A stretch of 64,000 bases of DNA from Ailurus styani (GCA_002007465.1 LNAC01000036.1:2166401-2230400); one strand, 5' to 3'. Shown: positions 10,985 through 23,830, counted from the first letter of the stretch. Notes: generated from the letters alone by a model not told the origin. Translations and numbers: made by a program.

Positions 10985-12525
10985 CTTCTTTTCCAGAGTT
11001 CTTGCTGATAAGGGACTCATATTTAGTACTAAACCAAATGGAGATGACTGTAGGAAACTTATTATGGAAAGGTTTCCTACAAAACTCTATCGAAAAATGT
11101 TTTGAAAATCTGAAGCAGTAGCTTCCTACTTTCTGCTCTCCACGAACTAAAGGCTTTTCTCAATCTAACCAACTGACAAATGTGTTCAACAGAACTCTAG
11201 ATTGATATATTGGATATCAATCAGGGCTTCTTTAAAAAAAAATCTTAGATAAGTGTGTTTGAGTAATGATTGAAAACAGCAATAGTAATAACATAGTTTA
11301 TCTTGCTGCATGTACATTTAAGAAAAATATTTACTGTATTATGTATCCCAAACTTATTTGACACATTGACTACCCCTGCCCATACTCTGAAGAAATCCAT
11401 GCTTTGAAAAATACATTTTGGAAAAGAATGTATTGCATTTTCTCTTCTAAAAAGTTTATATATTGTCCGGAATAAAGTCCTCTAGAACTCTCTGTCCCTA
11501 ATTTTTTCAGCTATTTTTATGGCAATTTTCTACACTTATACTGTTTCAGAAAATATTTTAAATAATAGAACATAAGTTACTTTTGACCTAGCCATAATCT
11601 GTGAAACCTCTGAGAAATCAGATATAAAGCATAGCTCATCCTTTTCAGACAAAGAGGGTACATAATGTTCAAATTCCAGTCCCAAGCAGGAAAGCTTACT
11701 GTCATGTTTCCCATTTTGAGTTGACAATTTATCCAGCAGAAACCTCACCCCATGTAACCACAAGATGTAGGGAGATATACTATCAGTCAAAACTCATCTT
11801 TGGTCAGAGCAAATAACCTATCAAATATATATTGCCTAGTGAAAAGATATGGAGATTAATTTTTTAAATAAATTCAAATGGTTTAATACCCATTGGCACT
11901 TACGTTCCATCTTCACTGATACAGATGATAAGGGCTTATGAAAAAATGAACATAATTTATACCTCAACACAGACATTTCTATTTGAAAAGAGTGCTAAGG
12001 GGATAACCACATTTTAGCTGCCCAAGCAGTTAGTATTAGCCAACAAGATCAAGAACCGTATCAAATCTTAAGCAAAATCTTAAGCCCCTATGAACACAGA
12101 GTTTCATATTTAAAGAGGTATGTAGTTGGTGGTGAGCCCTGAATCCCTCACCTAGGCTTATGGATTCCTTCTCCTTGGTTGAAGCAGGGTACAGAAGGTG
12201 ATAAATTTCATTACACAATTCCAGAGAAAAACTCATCTAATACGATCATTGAAACTCAGTTTGGTTTGCCTGGATCTGTATGTATTTGTTACTGCGACTT
12301 AACAATTCTGGCTGGTGGATGTTCATCCAGTTTGAAAGGGGTTGTTTGCTGAGAATATGAACCATGTGGCATGGCAGGGGGTTATTTATTTAGTAAGAAT
12401 GAATTATCTGCTTGAGTTAATTATTATTTGAATTATTACTTGTGCCAGCAATAGACTTACTACGAGTCCACCATGAACATTACTACTACAGAAAGTGCTT
12501 TGTACTGTGCTTACTACATTTTTTA
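10985..12525. other. Unique A+T-rich sequence, no recognised feature
   Basis: No repeat family could be named. The reverse frame 11536-11790 (84 codons) has no domain or conservation evidence. Confidence 0.45.
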
Positions 12526-12529
12526 CTCT

Positions 12530-12715
12530 TTCATTTCCCTATGGTTATGATAACTTAATATGTTGATCCTACTATTCAGATGGTGAAACTGAGGCATAGC
12601 ACAGTTAAATCCTGCCCAAAGTTATATAGCCACTAACTGTCTGGGACAGGATCTGAACCTATACAGTGTAACTTCAAAGCCCATACTCAGCCATGATATG
12701 AACACAATAATAAGC
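12530..12715 (-). mobile_element. MIR SINE, antisense
   Basis: 'gtgaaactgaggcatagcac', 'gcccaaagttatatagccac' and 'acaggatctgaacctataca' match the MIR reverse strand in order. Confidence 0.88.
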
Positions 12716-12813
12716 AATTGGACATTATTTATGAATTGAGAAGTCAGAGTAGAATGGGATGGAATGTCTTCATATTTCTAATGAGCAAACTTGTAAGAAG
12801 AAATAAAAGAAAT

Positions 12814-13000
12814 AGGGGTGCTTGAGAGGCTCGGTCAGTTAAGCATCTGCCTTTGGCTCAGGTCATGATATCGGGGTCTTGGGATCGAGCCCCGCATTGG
12901 GCTCCCTGCTCAACAGGGAGTCTGCTTCCCCTTCTTCCTCTGCCCTTCCCTCCTATTCGTGTTCCCTCTCTTTCTCAAATTAATTATTTTCTTCTTTAAA
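12814..13000 (+). mobile_element. CAN-SINE, diverged, with TSD
   Basis: Diverged head 'ggtgcttgagaggctcggtc' and a shortened tail lacking the AATAAA block. TSD 'aaaagaaat' at 12805-12813 and 13001-13009. An older family member. Confidence 0.92.
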
Positions 13001-13124
13001 AAAAGAAATGATCTACTGACAAGAGGAGTAAGCACTTAATACCAGAAAGAGGGAGTGAAGTGATTTGTTCCGTAAAACCTAAGTTGATTTTGAAATAAAG
13101 TTTAAAGATAGGCGGGAATCATGG

Positions 13125-13268
13125 TGAGCATTTAGGAACAGTAGTCTGCTCTAGAACCTGCCTCCCACTGACTACTTGTTCTATCTTAAACAAGTCACTT
13201 CCATACTCTGGCTGCCTACTGGTAGTAACAATAATAATAACTGACTTGTTCTAGAAATATGTCTCTAA
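13125..13268 (+). mobile_element. MIR SINE, diverged
   Basis: 'gactacttgttctatcttaa', 'acaagtcacttccatactct' and 'gtaacaataataataactga' follow the MIR core. Confidence 0.65.
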
Positions 13269-13269
13269 T

Positions 13270-14010
13270 TGATTTGCACATGTTTTTAGACTTATACTCC
13301 TAAGGAAAGAATCATATGGAACATTTGCATCATTAGTTCAAAGAGTAGTCATTTTTTTAGAACACAAATTGTTCTGTTCACCTTCAGACAAGTGCTTTTC
13401 CTCTCCATCAGAGCTTCTAGAATCATCTGAAGGTCGGGAGAAGCAGAGAGGAGACCGGACAGTACTGGGTCTCCTCACATTACAAGCATTTTCCAGAAGA
13501 CAGTGAAAATCCCTGTGGAAAGGTCTCAAACATAAAAGTCACGTGATAACAGTTAGCTTTTATTCTCGCCACTCTGTTCCTAACACTTCACATTCCAGCA
13601 ACAAAAGATGCACAGTGAGGGTTTTCATCCTCACGTCTGTGCTGATTATTCTTTCTTCTTTCAATTTCCCTCTTCACTCTTCTCTTGCTTTAGGAGACCC
13701 AGGTTCCTGTACCCTCTGACTTTGTGCTGGGTTCAGCCTATGGAAAACTCTAGAACATCACAAAGCTGGAGGAGAGATCAGGATAGCTCTCACCCTGGTT
13801 TCTTCCATGCCAGGCCATGGTTTGGCAATGGCTTTATTTCTCTAATAAAAACCATATTCCTCTTGGGAACCATGGTTACAGGTCTTGCTCAGATAATTGT
13901 TCCTTCCTTTGTCCTTTCAAACCTAAAAGAGGCAAGACCTTCTAGCTTTACTTGACCTGAAGATGCTTCACCTTTCCTTGTTGATTTTTCTTAGCCCCAT
14001 ATTTAGCCTC
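13270..14010. other. Unique or ancient-repeat sequence, no gene called
   Basis: The 115-codon forward frame at 13608-13955 is one of the longest here, but it lacks a domain, splice pattern and compositional support. The segment from about 13690 across the next SINE to about 14290 resembles a decayed dispersed repeat ('aaatagtccctttgttaaag'); family not determined. Confidence 0.4.
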
Positions 14011-14028
14011 ATAAATAGTCCCTTTGTT

Positions 14029-14233
14029 GGGCACCTGGGTGGCTCAGTGGGTTAATGCCTCTGCTTTCGGCTCAGGTCATGATCTCAGCGTCCTGGGATC
14101 GAGGCCCGCATCGGGCTCTCTGCTCAGCAGGGAGCCTGCTTCCTCCTCTCCCTGTCTCTCTGCCTGCCTCTCTGCCTACTTGTAATCTCTCTCTCTGTGT
14201 CAAATAAATAAATAAAATCTTTAAAATAAATAA
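14029..14233 (+). mobile_element. CAN-SINE, young, with 18-bp TSD
   Basis: Near-consensus. TSD 'ataaatagtccctttgtt' at 14011-14028 and 14234-14251, identical. Confidence 0.97.
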
Positions 14234-14254
14234 ATAAATAGTCCCTTTGTTAAA

Positions 14255-15170
14255 GTTTCTTTGACCACCTTACTAAGGGTGCCAACTGCTGAGACTTTGA
14301 CTTCAACAGTGCTGTAGACAAAAATGTTTCACCGCCTCTCTTCCCTACTTTCTTTATATAACTAGTTCATACTCATCCTTTGACACTCATCTGAACCTGA
14401 GAAACCAGAAGTTTATCTGGAAGGAAAAAATCTTTGAAATATATCCCAGATACCTTCTGTTATCTCTGTAGTTGTACTGAAAATTCATTATTTTAGGATC
14501 TATTTCCCCCACTGGGAGGTGGAACTCTTCAAGTTGAAACTACCCATCCGTAACATTTCTTTTGTATGCTTTGTTTCTAACTATCACGTATATAGCACAT
14601 TCTGGTTGAATAATTCCTGACAAATGCTTTGATAAGAATCCCAGGTTGCAATGACCTCAGTTGATACTGTCTTCCTCTCCTCCTCCTCTCCTATAATGCC
14701 TCCTGCAGTTTCATCTCAGGTCTCATTAATCGGACATCTCTGGGCAATCCTCTGTGATAATGGGCATTCATCTTTAAAACTGAAACTATTGCTGGAACAT
14801 TAAGAGGATATTAATCATTTATATATTGGTATGAATTAATTCAATAAAATCTCTCCATTAAAAATTAACAGATATCTGCTATAGTGATAGAATAAGAAAT
14901 TCATTTGGGGTTAGGAAGTAATTATTTGGTGCCATTAAGCACTTCTAAGTCTAGGTAGGGCACAGTGGAGTATTTTAGCGATGGTCCAATGGTCAATAAT
15001 GAACTCATATTTCTGAGCATTGGCATAGAATATCACAAGAAACTGAGCAAGGGAACTAAACTCTGACAGATAATTTGATCTTCATGTATTAGAAAATATT
15101 ACAGATTATTAGGGCAAAACAGACCACTTACACTTTCCTCCTCTTCAACTTGAACATTTATTTTGGCCTT
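14255..15170. other. Mostly unique sequence with an L2-like patch
   Basis: An L2 3'-end-like stretch lies at about 14490-14640 ('actgggaggtggaactcttc', 'tatagcacattctggttgaa'). The rest is unassigned. Confidence 0.45.
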
Positions 15171-15190
15171 TTTTTCCTTTTTGCATTTTT

Positions 15191-15379
15191 TTTAAAGATT
15201 TTATTTATTTATTTGACACAGAGAGAGAGATTACAAGTAGGCAGAGAGGCAGGCAGAGAGACAGAGAGAGGAGGAAGCAGGCTCCCTGCTGAGCAGAGAG
15301 CCCGATGCGGGCCTCGATCTGGGATCATGACCTGAGCCGAAAGCAGAGGCTTTAACCCAATGAGCCACCCAGGCGCCCA
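15191..15379 (-). mobile_element. CAN-SINE, reverse, with TSD
   Basis: Near-consensus. TSD 'cctttttgcattttt' at 15176-15190, with one mismatch in the copy at 15380-15394. Confidence 0.96.
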
Positions 15380-15394
15380 CCTTTTAGCATTTTT

Positions 15395-17780
15395 GCTAGT
15401 GGTTAATAACGTGTAAAGTCTTTGCTCTTCTTATGAAAAAGACAGTTTTTAAAACCTGATCCACTTACAAATTGGACTGCCTATAGTTTCACTTGCTAGA
15501 GGACAAATGGGAACTACACAAAACTCCTTTCCACTTCTCCTAACAGTGCTGTTTCTTATTTTAACCTAAGTGTACCTTTTAGCTTTGGATAGTGCATGGT
15601 TCTCCTTTTGCCCTGGACAGTGAGATGCAGCCTACCAACTCAGTTTCATACACATGAACTGCCCACATCTACACTCAACATGGTGACCTTCCTTTGATGC
15701 CTAATGCCTGTATTATAGTGAATACTTAATAAAGTTTCACTCTGCTTTCTGGACTTCATAAAATGGCTAAAGGACCCAGAGTCATCTTCAGGATCTTCAG
15801 CAGAGGCAACCCACTTGTCAGAGAAACAAATATTCCCCTCATCCTGAGATCTAAGACCTCCCTTATTTAAAGTACACAGGACATTTTGTGGAGCTTTGGG
15901 GAATTCAAACCACGGCTGGATAACAGCATTGTATTATATGAGCCATTTTATGGAACTTCGGTGGAACCTTTCTATTTTGTCATGGGATAGCATGTATGCA
16001 TTTTACAAGATGGACTTTTTTTTCTCATGAAGGATTTGGAATTGATGGCCAGATTATAATAAAAGAGCATAGTGATTTAAGTCAGCTGGACTCTGTGTTA
16101 TTGTGATAGCTGAGTTTGGTCACAGAAAGGGAGGGGATGAGTGGATTATTGCCTACTGGAGTATAAAGAAGGAAAAGCCAGGCCTTCTAACAGAATCTCC
16201 AAAACAGCTTTTAGAAAAGATGGTGTATTTTTTTCCCTGCTGTGCAGACATTTGAACTTGCTGAGGAGCCCGACTGTTTAGCCTGTGTGGATGTCGAAAT
16301 ATCAGCAGTTTCAAATGACAATGAAGTCACAATTGGGAAGGGCATTAAAATGGGAACCACTTGAAGTAAGAGGCAAAGGGAAATCAATCAGCGTTGTTAT
16401 TTTTTGCTTCTCCTGGAGAGCTGGCAAGGCCATGCATGAAGACAGTGGCAAAAATTTGCCTTTGAAAAATCTCACTATAATTATCTGTCTAATGGCATGG
16501 TGTAACTTCCATTCAAGGAAAGGGCAACATCACCTCTGGGTGTCAGGTCCTACATTTCATGATGACTATTAATCATTATAATGGCTGTAACACCACTGTG
16601 CATCTGTCTAGTGCTTTGGCAGAGTGAAGAAGCGTAAGACAGTGTGTGGCAGGCTTTGATTTCAATCCTCATCCTGCTATGTAAGCCTAGGGAACCCTAA
16701 GAAAATCGCCTAATGTCCGGATGGACAACAGATGCTTAATAAAGAACAACCATTATTATTACGAATATTATCAGGCCCTCAAAGTTAACTCTAAAGTTAG
16801 ATGGGGCATATATAAAATATTGAAAAATACATACAAGGAACCTGGTTTCAACAGAGTAGCGGTACTTGTCTCAGATAACACAGCTTGTTCGCAAAATCAT
16901 CAAAATTCCAATACAGAACTTTCATTCTTAGTCATGAGTCCTTAGAAAATAAGTATCTTAAGTAAACTTTGCCACAGGGAGATTATTGACAGTAAGAAGA
17001 GTTGGTATAAGAGAAGGAGGACATAGAAAATCTTTTCTGCCATCTTTCAGTTTTAGAAGCTATATTTTGTATGTATTTAGGGTAAGCAAGTATACTACAT
17101 ATTCCAAAACAGGTCCCATTTCCATGTATTGGCATACCATCAATCCCAACGATGACATTAAGAATATAAGCTTTCTCTATCTGTGTAAACCACTCTGACA
17201 CAAAACAAAATGGGGAAGGGGAGAAGTGAATTGAGTTTAAGTCTTTTGATTCATCTGTGAGACATTTTATTGGTCTAGAAAAAATTATTTCTATCAAATT
17301 AAAGCCTTTGCTGGCCACAGAGCGTCTGTCGGACCAAATTAAACATATATTAGTACCCACTAGAAATGTCCACTATCTCAAGAAGCCACGCCATACATTG
17401 TCTTTTCCTTGAGTGAAATAACAGTTTTTGGGTCTCTAATGATAGCAGTACGTTGAATAACCAGAACTGCAAACACAGACAATAGGGTGGAGTGAGGGAT
17501 TGGGATGAAGCTACTGAGGATCTTGTTATGTTATTGATTCACGAGTTCCACAGATATCAAATCGTTGTTTCGTTACCTGATGGATCTGTAGGGCTTGTAC
17601 AACAAAAGATCCTTTAAGCAGTAGGATTGATGTTTTAAGTTGGGAAACAGTATATCAATAAAGGTCAGTGTGACAATATGATTTATTCAAATACGATGTG
17701 TCTGCAAGCAGTCAGTTTTTACATTCCAGGATAAATGACAGGTATTTTTTGCATTTGGGTTCCCCCGCAGAAATCCTGTT
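15395..17780. other. Long unique stretch, no recognised gene or repeat
   Basis: About 2.4 kb free of young transposons. A weak MIR-like trace lies at about 16630-16715. The frames at 16285-16572 (+) and 16983-17360 (-, 125 codons) show no recognisable domain, initiation context or splice partners. CpG dinucleotides are slightly commoner at 17310-17590. Confidence 0.45.
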
Positions 17781-18140
17781 TGAAATGTTTCATTATTTAC
17801 CGTGGCTTTTTAGAGATGAAAGGAACCAATTTATTTACCTTTCGCAATCATTTCTAACTGGTAAGAGAAGGTAGGTCCCTACAGCAAAAATCAATTGGTT
17901 AATAAAATAGTTAATTGACTAAGTGCTCCCTCTGATGGGCCGAAAGCACAGACAGTGCACAACCCAAGTGAGAATGCTTAATTAAAATGGGGCTGGCTGT
18001 ACTTAATACAAGTCTGCCATGTAGATAGAAATTAATGCTGGAAAGACATCTGCATTTATTATACTGCAGACTGGAAGCAAATTAAAGTAGCTCAATTAGG
18101 CCTTTGTCTCAATGTACTCCACATAGGGCCACTTGTGGCT
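17780..18140. promoter_or_regulatory. Candidate conserved noncoding element rich in TAATT cores
   Basis: Repeat-free segment with at least five homeodomain-type cores: TTAATT at 17911, CTTAATTAAA at 17978, ATTAAT at 18031, AATTAAA at 18080 and CAATTAGG at 18093. This is a composition argument; cross-species alignment is needed. Confidence 0.35.
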
Positions 18141-18535
18141 CACACAGCAGTTACAAGAAATTCTAAAAATCATTGTTTCTCAAAATACGAGAGTCCATTA
18201 GTTATATATTTCACATTCTAATATGGCATATGAAATAGAAACTAGGACAAATTAACCAAGAATACTCTAATCTTTTGTAAATCATGTTTTTATTAGAGAT
18301 AGATGGTGAGGTGTGAGACACAGTATACTGAATTTTGCGTGCATGAAAGATTTTACAATCTTACTTTTTTTGACAAAATGAGAGAATCTCTGAAAATCGC
18401 AACTAGCTCAGCCTCCTCATATATTACTAGCAATACCACAGCATTATGAGTGAATTCCCCTAAGAATGTGAAAATTCTAAATGACCAGAGTAATCAGGAG
18501 TTCTTTGGATTTTTTTTTAACCATGTCTGTGATTT
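18141..18535. other. Unique sequence, no recognised feature
   Basis: A+T-rich, with nothing that I can name. Confidence 0.45.
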
Positions 18536-19097
18536 TTAGTTTTTATATCAACTTTACTATGGTAAAATTTACATATGATAAGATTCACCAGTCATAGTGT
18601 ACAACTTGAGTTTTTAAACAATGTTATTGAGGTAGGATTGACATATAATGAGCTGTGCATATTTGAATTATACATTTGGATAAATAAATCTAAAACCATT
18701 ACCACAATTAAGATAATAAACTCATCACTCAGGAACAAGAGTCTCCTCATCCCTTCTGTCATCAACGGTCCAGCCCCTCGCCCTATCCCACCCCACTCCC
18801 TTCTCAGTCAAGTGCCAATCTACCTTTTATCACTAGAGATGGGTCTGTATTTCTAGAATTTGAAATAAATAAAGTCATGCAGTATGTAGTCTTCATTTTG
18901 CTTCCTTCACAGAGTAACTATTTTGAGAGTCATCTATGTTGATGGACCATCAACAGTTCATGTTTTTCTACTGCAGAGGAGTATCTCATCATGTGAATGT
19001 ACAACATAACATTGTCCATTCATTTTCCTGGACGGACTTTTGGGTTTTGTTTTGGAGTTTTTTGTTTTTTTTCTTTTCTTTTTTAGGATTTTGACTG

Positions 19098-19213
19098 GGT
19101 TTTTTTGTTTGTTTGTTTTTTGTTTTTTGTTTTTATTTTTTTTTTTTATTCTTTGCCCAAGGGGTACAGGTCTGTGAATCATCAGGCTTACATCTTTCAC
19201 AGCACTCACCAAA
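19098..19213 (-). mobile_element. 5'-truncated younger L1 insertion with TSD
   Basis: A T-rich tract (the reverse poly(A)) is followed by about 70 bp of the carnivoran L1 3' end ('ggggtacaggtctgtgaatc'). TSD 'aggattttgactg' at 19085-19097 and about 19214-19226. The surrounding old L1 sequence continues on both sides. Confidence 0.85.
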
Positions 19214-22200
19214 GAGGATTTTGACTGTTACAAATAAAGCTGCTACGATGAACATTTGAGTGTTGTTTGAATGGATATATCCTTTCATTTCTTCTGCATA
19301 AATACTTAAGAATGAAATGGCTGGCTCAGGGTAAAAAGTGTATGTTGAATTACTTTAAAAGGTGTCAAAGTGTTTTTCCAATGTGGTTGCATGTTCCCAT
19401 CAGCAGTGTATGAGAGTTGAAGGTGCCCACATTTTTGCCAATATTTGTGCAGTAACATCTCATTGTGGTTGGGTTTCTCTGATGATTCATGACATTGGGC
19501 ATCTTTTCATAGGATCATTTGACATTCATATGCCCTCTTTGTTAAAGAGTTTATTTAATTTTTCCCATTTTTACTGGGTTGTTTGAGAGTTTTGAGAGTT
19601 TTTTATATGTTCCTGATACAAGTCCTTTATTTAAGTATGAGATTTTCAATTCTTTTCACACTGTCTGGATCATTTTTGTCATTCTCTTAATGGTGTCTTT
19701 CAAGGGGCAGAAGTTTTTAATTTTGATAAAGTCTAAATTATTATTTTGTTAATTTTATGGATCATAATTTTGGTGTTACATCCAATTAATCTCTGCCTGA
19801 CCCAATGTCGCAAAAATTTCCTCCTAGCTTTTTTTCTAAAAGTGCTATGGTTTTAAATTCTACATTTAAATCTATGATCCATTTGGAGTAAGTTTTTGCA
19901 TTTGGTGCAAGATGTGGACCATTGTCAAAAATAAATTGACCATATGCATGTGGGTCTATTTCTAGACTTTATTCTATTCAGTTGACCCATTTCTCTATCA
20001 TCATGACAGTACCATGCTATCAACATTTTTGTAGCTTTATAAAATAAATATTAAATTCAGAGAGTAAAGAGCCTCCCAATGTTGTTGTTCTTCAAAATTC
20101 CTTTGGCTATTTTCGGTCCTCAACTTTTTCATTTAAATTTTAGAATATGTAAATCAAATTTAATTTTTTTAAAAAACAGCCTGCTGGGATTTAAGATTAT
20201 AATGAACCTATAGATCAATTTGGGAAAAACTGTCATTATAACATTGTAAAAACATTGTAAAATATTGAATTTTTTAATCCACTTATTTGTACATCTTTAT
20301 TTCAGCAATCTTTTGTAGTTTTCAAGGTATAGATCTTTAAAATCCTTTGTCATATTTATCCCACATCTCATACTTCTGATGCTGTAAGTGGTTTTCGTTT
20401 TTATCTCAATTTCTGATTCACTGCTAATACATAAAAATACAACTGATTTTTGTACACTGATCCTCTATCCTGCAACTTTATTAAATTCAGTTAGTGCTCT
20501 TGATTTTTTTGTGAACTCCATCCAATTTTCTACATAAATGGCAAAGTCTTCTGCAGGTAAAGACAATTTTACTTCTTCCTTTCCAATATGAATAGTTTTT
20601 TTTTAAAGTCTTGCCTTGCTGCGCTGGTTAGGTCCACCATATACCATTAAATAGGAGTGGTGAGAGCAAACATTTGTTCCTGATTCAAGGGGAAAGTATT
20701 CAGTCTTTCACCATTAAATATTAAGGAAGTTGAGCAAGTTCTGATTGATTTCAAATTTGCTTCGTGTCTTTATCAGGAATGGATATTGAATTACTTCAAA
20801 TGCTATTTTGCATCTATTGAAATTATCTTTCTTCCCATTTCTTAATAAGGTAAATTTCATCAATTAATTTCTAAATACTGACTCAACCTAGCACTCCTGG
20901 AATAAACTCCACTTAGGCATAGTGTAGTATACTTTTTACATCTTGTTGGATTCAATTTGCTAAAATGTTAAGAATTTTTAATTATACATTCATGAGAGAT
21001 ATTACTTTGTAACTTTCTTTCCTTGTATTGAGTGTTTCTGAGTTTGGTGTGAGCATAATGCTGGTCTCACAGAACATGCTGGAACTTTTTCCTTCTTCGA
21101 ATTTCTAAAAGAGCTTATGTAGAATTTGTATTACTTCTTCATTAAGTGCTTGATAGAATTATCCAGTATAGCCATCTGGGCCTTGGGTATTCTTCGTAAA
21201 AATGTTTTTCCTACAATTTCAATTTCATTCATTGACACAGGTTTATTCCAGTTATTTATTTTTTCTTGAATGAACTTTGGTAGTTTGTGTCTTCCAAGGA
21301 ATTTATCCATTTCACCTAGTTTGTCAAATTTATAGTCATAAAGGTGTTCACAATATTTCTTTATTCACCCTTTAATACGTATAGTAATACCTGCAGTGAT
21401 ACTATGGGTGTATACTTGCTACTATATGGGCTTTTTTCTTTTTATTGAAGTATGGTTGACATACAGTGTTATACTAGTTAGGTGGATGACACAGTGATTT
21501 GACAATCCTGTATATGCTCACCATGCTAAGTGCAGATACCATCTGTCACCATTACCATTCTGACAATCACCGCATTTTATCTAGGGAGAGATGGCTATTG
21601 TTATCATTTATATTTACTGTGGTTATTAACACGGTTTGTTTCAGCTCTACCGTCTTGCTGTTTGTTTTCTATTTGTCCCATTTGGTTTTTCTCCCCTTTT
21701 TTCACCTTTTCCACCTTATTTGGCAATAAGTATGTCTGTGATTCCATTTTATTTCCTTTGCTGATTTGTTAGCTATAGCTTTCTTTGTTATTTTTGTGGT
21801 AACTTTAGGGTAAATAGTAATTACCTTGTTATACTTTACTATGTTATATCACTTCACATATTAAAAAAAAACAAACCTGACAACATACTTCCACTTCTCC
21901 CCTTCTAGGCTTTTTGCTTTTGTTGTCATACATCATACTATCCTACTTCTATACAGCTTATAAGCTTTATAATATATTGTTACCATTTTTGCTTTAAAGA
22001 TACATTGATTAGATTATCCTTTAAATAGATTTAGTTGAGAATAATTCTTTATATTTACCCATGTAGTTACCATTTCTACTTGAAGGATTCTCCGTAATAT
22101 TTCTTGTAGGGAACATCTGCTGGTGATAAAATCTTTCAGCTTTTATATGTCTGAAAAGGTTTCACTTCACCTTTGTTTTTGAAAGACAGGTTAGCTAGGT

Positions 22201-22469
22201 AAGAATTCTAAGCTGATAAGGTTTTTTCCCTTTCTGTCAGCATCTTAAAGTCATTGCTTTACTGTCTTTTAGCTTGTAAGGTTCTCAGTGAGAAATCTAC
22301 TTCAATCCTTATTTTTGGGTCTCCATAAAGGTTCTTCACCTGGCTTCTTTTAAGATGTTTTTCTCTTTGTCACTGGTTTTGAGCAATTTGATTATTATGT
22401 GCCTCAGTATATGTTTCTTGTGTTTGAAGTTTATTGAGACTCTTGGTACTACGGCTTTAGAATTTTTAT

Positions 22470-22692
22470 CATATATATTTTTTATCATATTTTATTATAT
22501 ATAAATTTGAAGTCCCAGAAAGCAAGAAAAGACATAAAGTTATTTAAAGGAATAATGACCACAATTATATAGATATATTTATTTATAGATTTGTTTTTAT
22601 ATATGGATATATACACATATATATGTTTGGAAATGTATATATGTATATACATATATATATGGAAAACGTGTGTGTGTGTGTGTGTGTGTGTA
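22470..22692. repeat. AT-rich alternating tract ending in (GT)n
   Basis: Runs of TATA/ATAT alternation (about 22560-22661) lead into about 12 GT units at 22668-22691. Confidence 0.9.
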
Positions 22693-23215
22693 TACCCACA
22701 GCTCACTGAGGCACTTTTTTAAGTCTTTTTTTACTATGTTTCACTTTGCATAGTTTATATTACTATATATTTGAGTATGCTAATATTTTCTTTCAAAATT
22801 TCTACCATGAAGTCCATCCATTTATTTCAGTCACTGTAATTTTTTTATCTCTAAATGTTTAATTTTCATTTTTATATCTTCTATGTCTTTACTTAATATG
22901 TTTAATCTTTCTTCTAGTTTCTTGACCATTTGGAATATAGTTGTACTTTTCTACTAATGTCTTTGTCTACTAATTATGTCTTGTCTACAACTAGTTATGG
23001 GACTATTGTCATTTTATTTTGTTTTGTTTTGATGACCGGTAATTTTTAATTCAATGCTAAACTGAATTTTACCTTTTTGGTGCCATTTTATGTACTCTTA
23101 TAACTGTCTAAAACTTTGTTCTGAGACCTAGTTAAATTACCTGGAAACAGCCTGATACTTTCAGGTCTTGTTTCAATACATCAACTACACCATGCTAATT
23201 AAAATAAATAAATAA

Positions 23216-23216
<1 letters not shown>

Positions 23217-23250
<34 letters not shown>

Positions 23251-23269
23251 TGTGTGTGTGTGTGTGTGT
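23217..23269. repeat. (AC)n-(GT)n palindromic microsatellite
   Basis: About 15 AC units (to 23247) join directly to 11 GT units (23248-23269). The two halves are perfectly complementary over 22 bp each with no loop, centred on 'acgt'. It follows an AAAT run. Confidence 0.97.
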
Positions 23270-23510
23270 AAGAAATGTCTATGAAGTTAGAAAATTTGAG
23301 AAGTTTCATGTGATCTAGAGGAGAAAAGATAAGCCCTACAAAGTTTCAGCACCTTGCTATCTATGTAAGATTTTAGGGATCCAATGGTCAGGAATGTGCT
23401 GGGATATCCCCTCCACAGTAAAGGACAAGTTATTACATCTTATACCTCACTCCACAATGAAGGAAGCACATCACCTGGTAGATCTCTTCGGGTTCTAGAG
23501 ACAATATTTT

Positions 23511-23697
23511 ATTTCTATTTATTTATTTATTTGACATAGAGAGACAGCAAGAGAGGGAACACAAGCAGGGGGAGTGGGAGAGAGAGGAGCAGGCTTCCTG
23601 CTGAGGAGGAAGCCCGATGTGGGGCTCGATCCCAGGACCCTGGGATCAAGACCCGAACCAAAGGCAGATGCCCAATGACTGAACCACCCAGGTGTCC
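23511..23697 (-). mobile_element. CAN-SINE, reverse, inserted in ERV pol relic
   Basis: TSD 'ctagagacaatatttt' at 23495-23510 and 23698-23713, identical over 16 bp. The retroviral sequence resumes after the second TSD. Confidence 0.96.
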
Positions 23698-23725
23698 CTA
23701 GAGACAATATTTTCATTATTTAGGC

Positions 23726-23770
23726 CTACTACTATCTACTACTGTCTACTACTACTACTACTACTACTAT

Positions 23771-23817
<47 letters not shown>

Positions 23818-23830
23818 TTAAGTCTACTAC
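23726..23830 (+). repeat. (CTA)n microsatellite
   Basis: About 30 CTA units with a few interruptions (ATCTA, GTCTA, ATTA). It produces long leucine or serine runs in shadow frames, which are not proteins. Confidence 0.97.

Larger units (their letters stand above)
18540..23175 (-). mobile_element. Old L1 LINE material, antisense, about 4.6 kb
   Basis: On this strand the order runs from the L1 3' UTR to its 5' parts. First come 3' UTR-like pieces with 'atggtaaaatttacatatga' (18540-18730). Then comes reverse ORF2, including phrases such as 'gatccatttggagtaagttt' (about 19876), 'atcctgcaactttattaaat' (about 20467) and 'actcctggaataaactccac' (about 20893). A second 3' UTR-like piece starts near 21435. 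Upstream-region phrases follow at 22100-23170. It is probably two or more old copies joined. It is interrupted by a small younger L1 (19098-19213) and an AT/GT repeat tract (22470-22692). No intact frame remains. Confidence 0.82.

Noticed and set aside
13608..13955. 115-codon forward frame with a hydrophobic stretch
   Set aside because: No recognisable family, no splice partner and no compositional signal; the region looks like decayed repeat.
16983..17360. 125-codon reverse frame
   Set aside because: No domain, no start context, and an overlapping forward frame of similar quality; length is within chance for A+T-rich DNA of this size.
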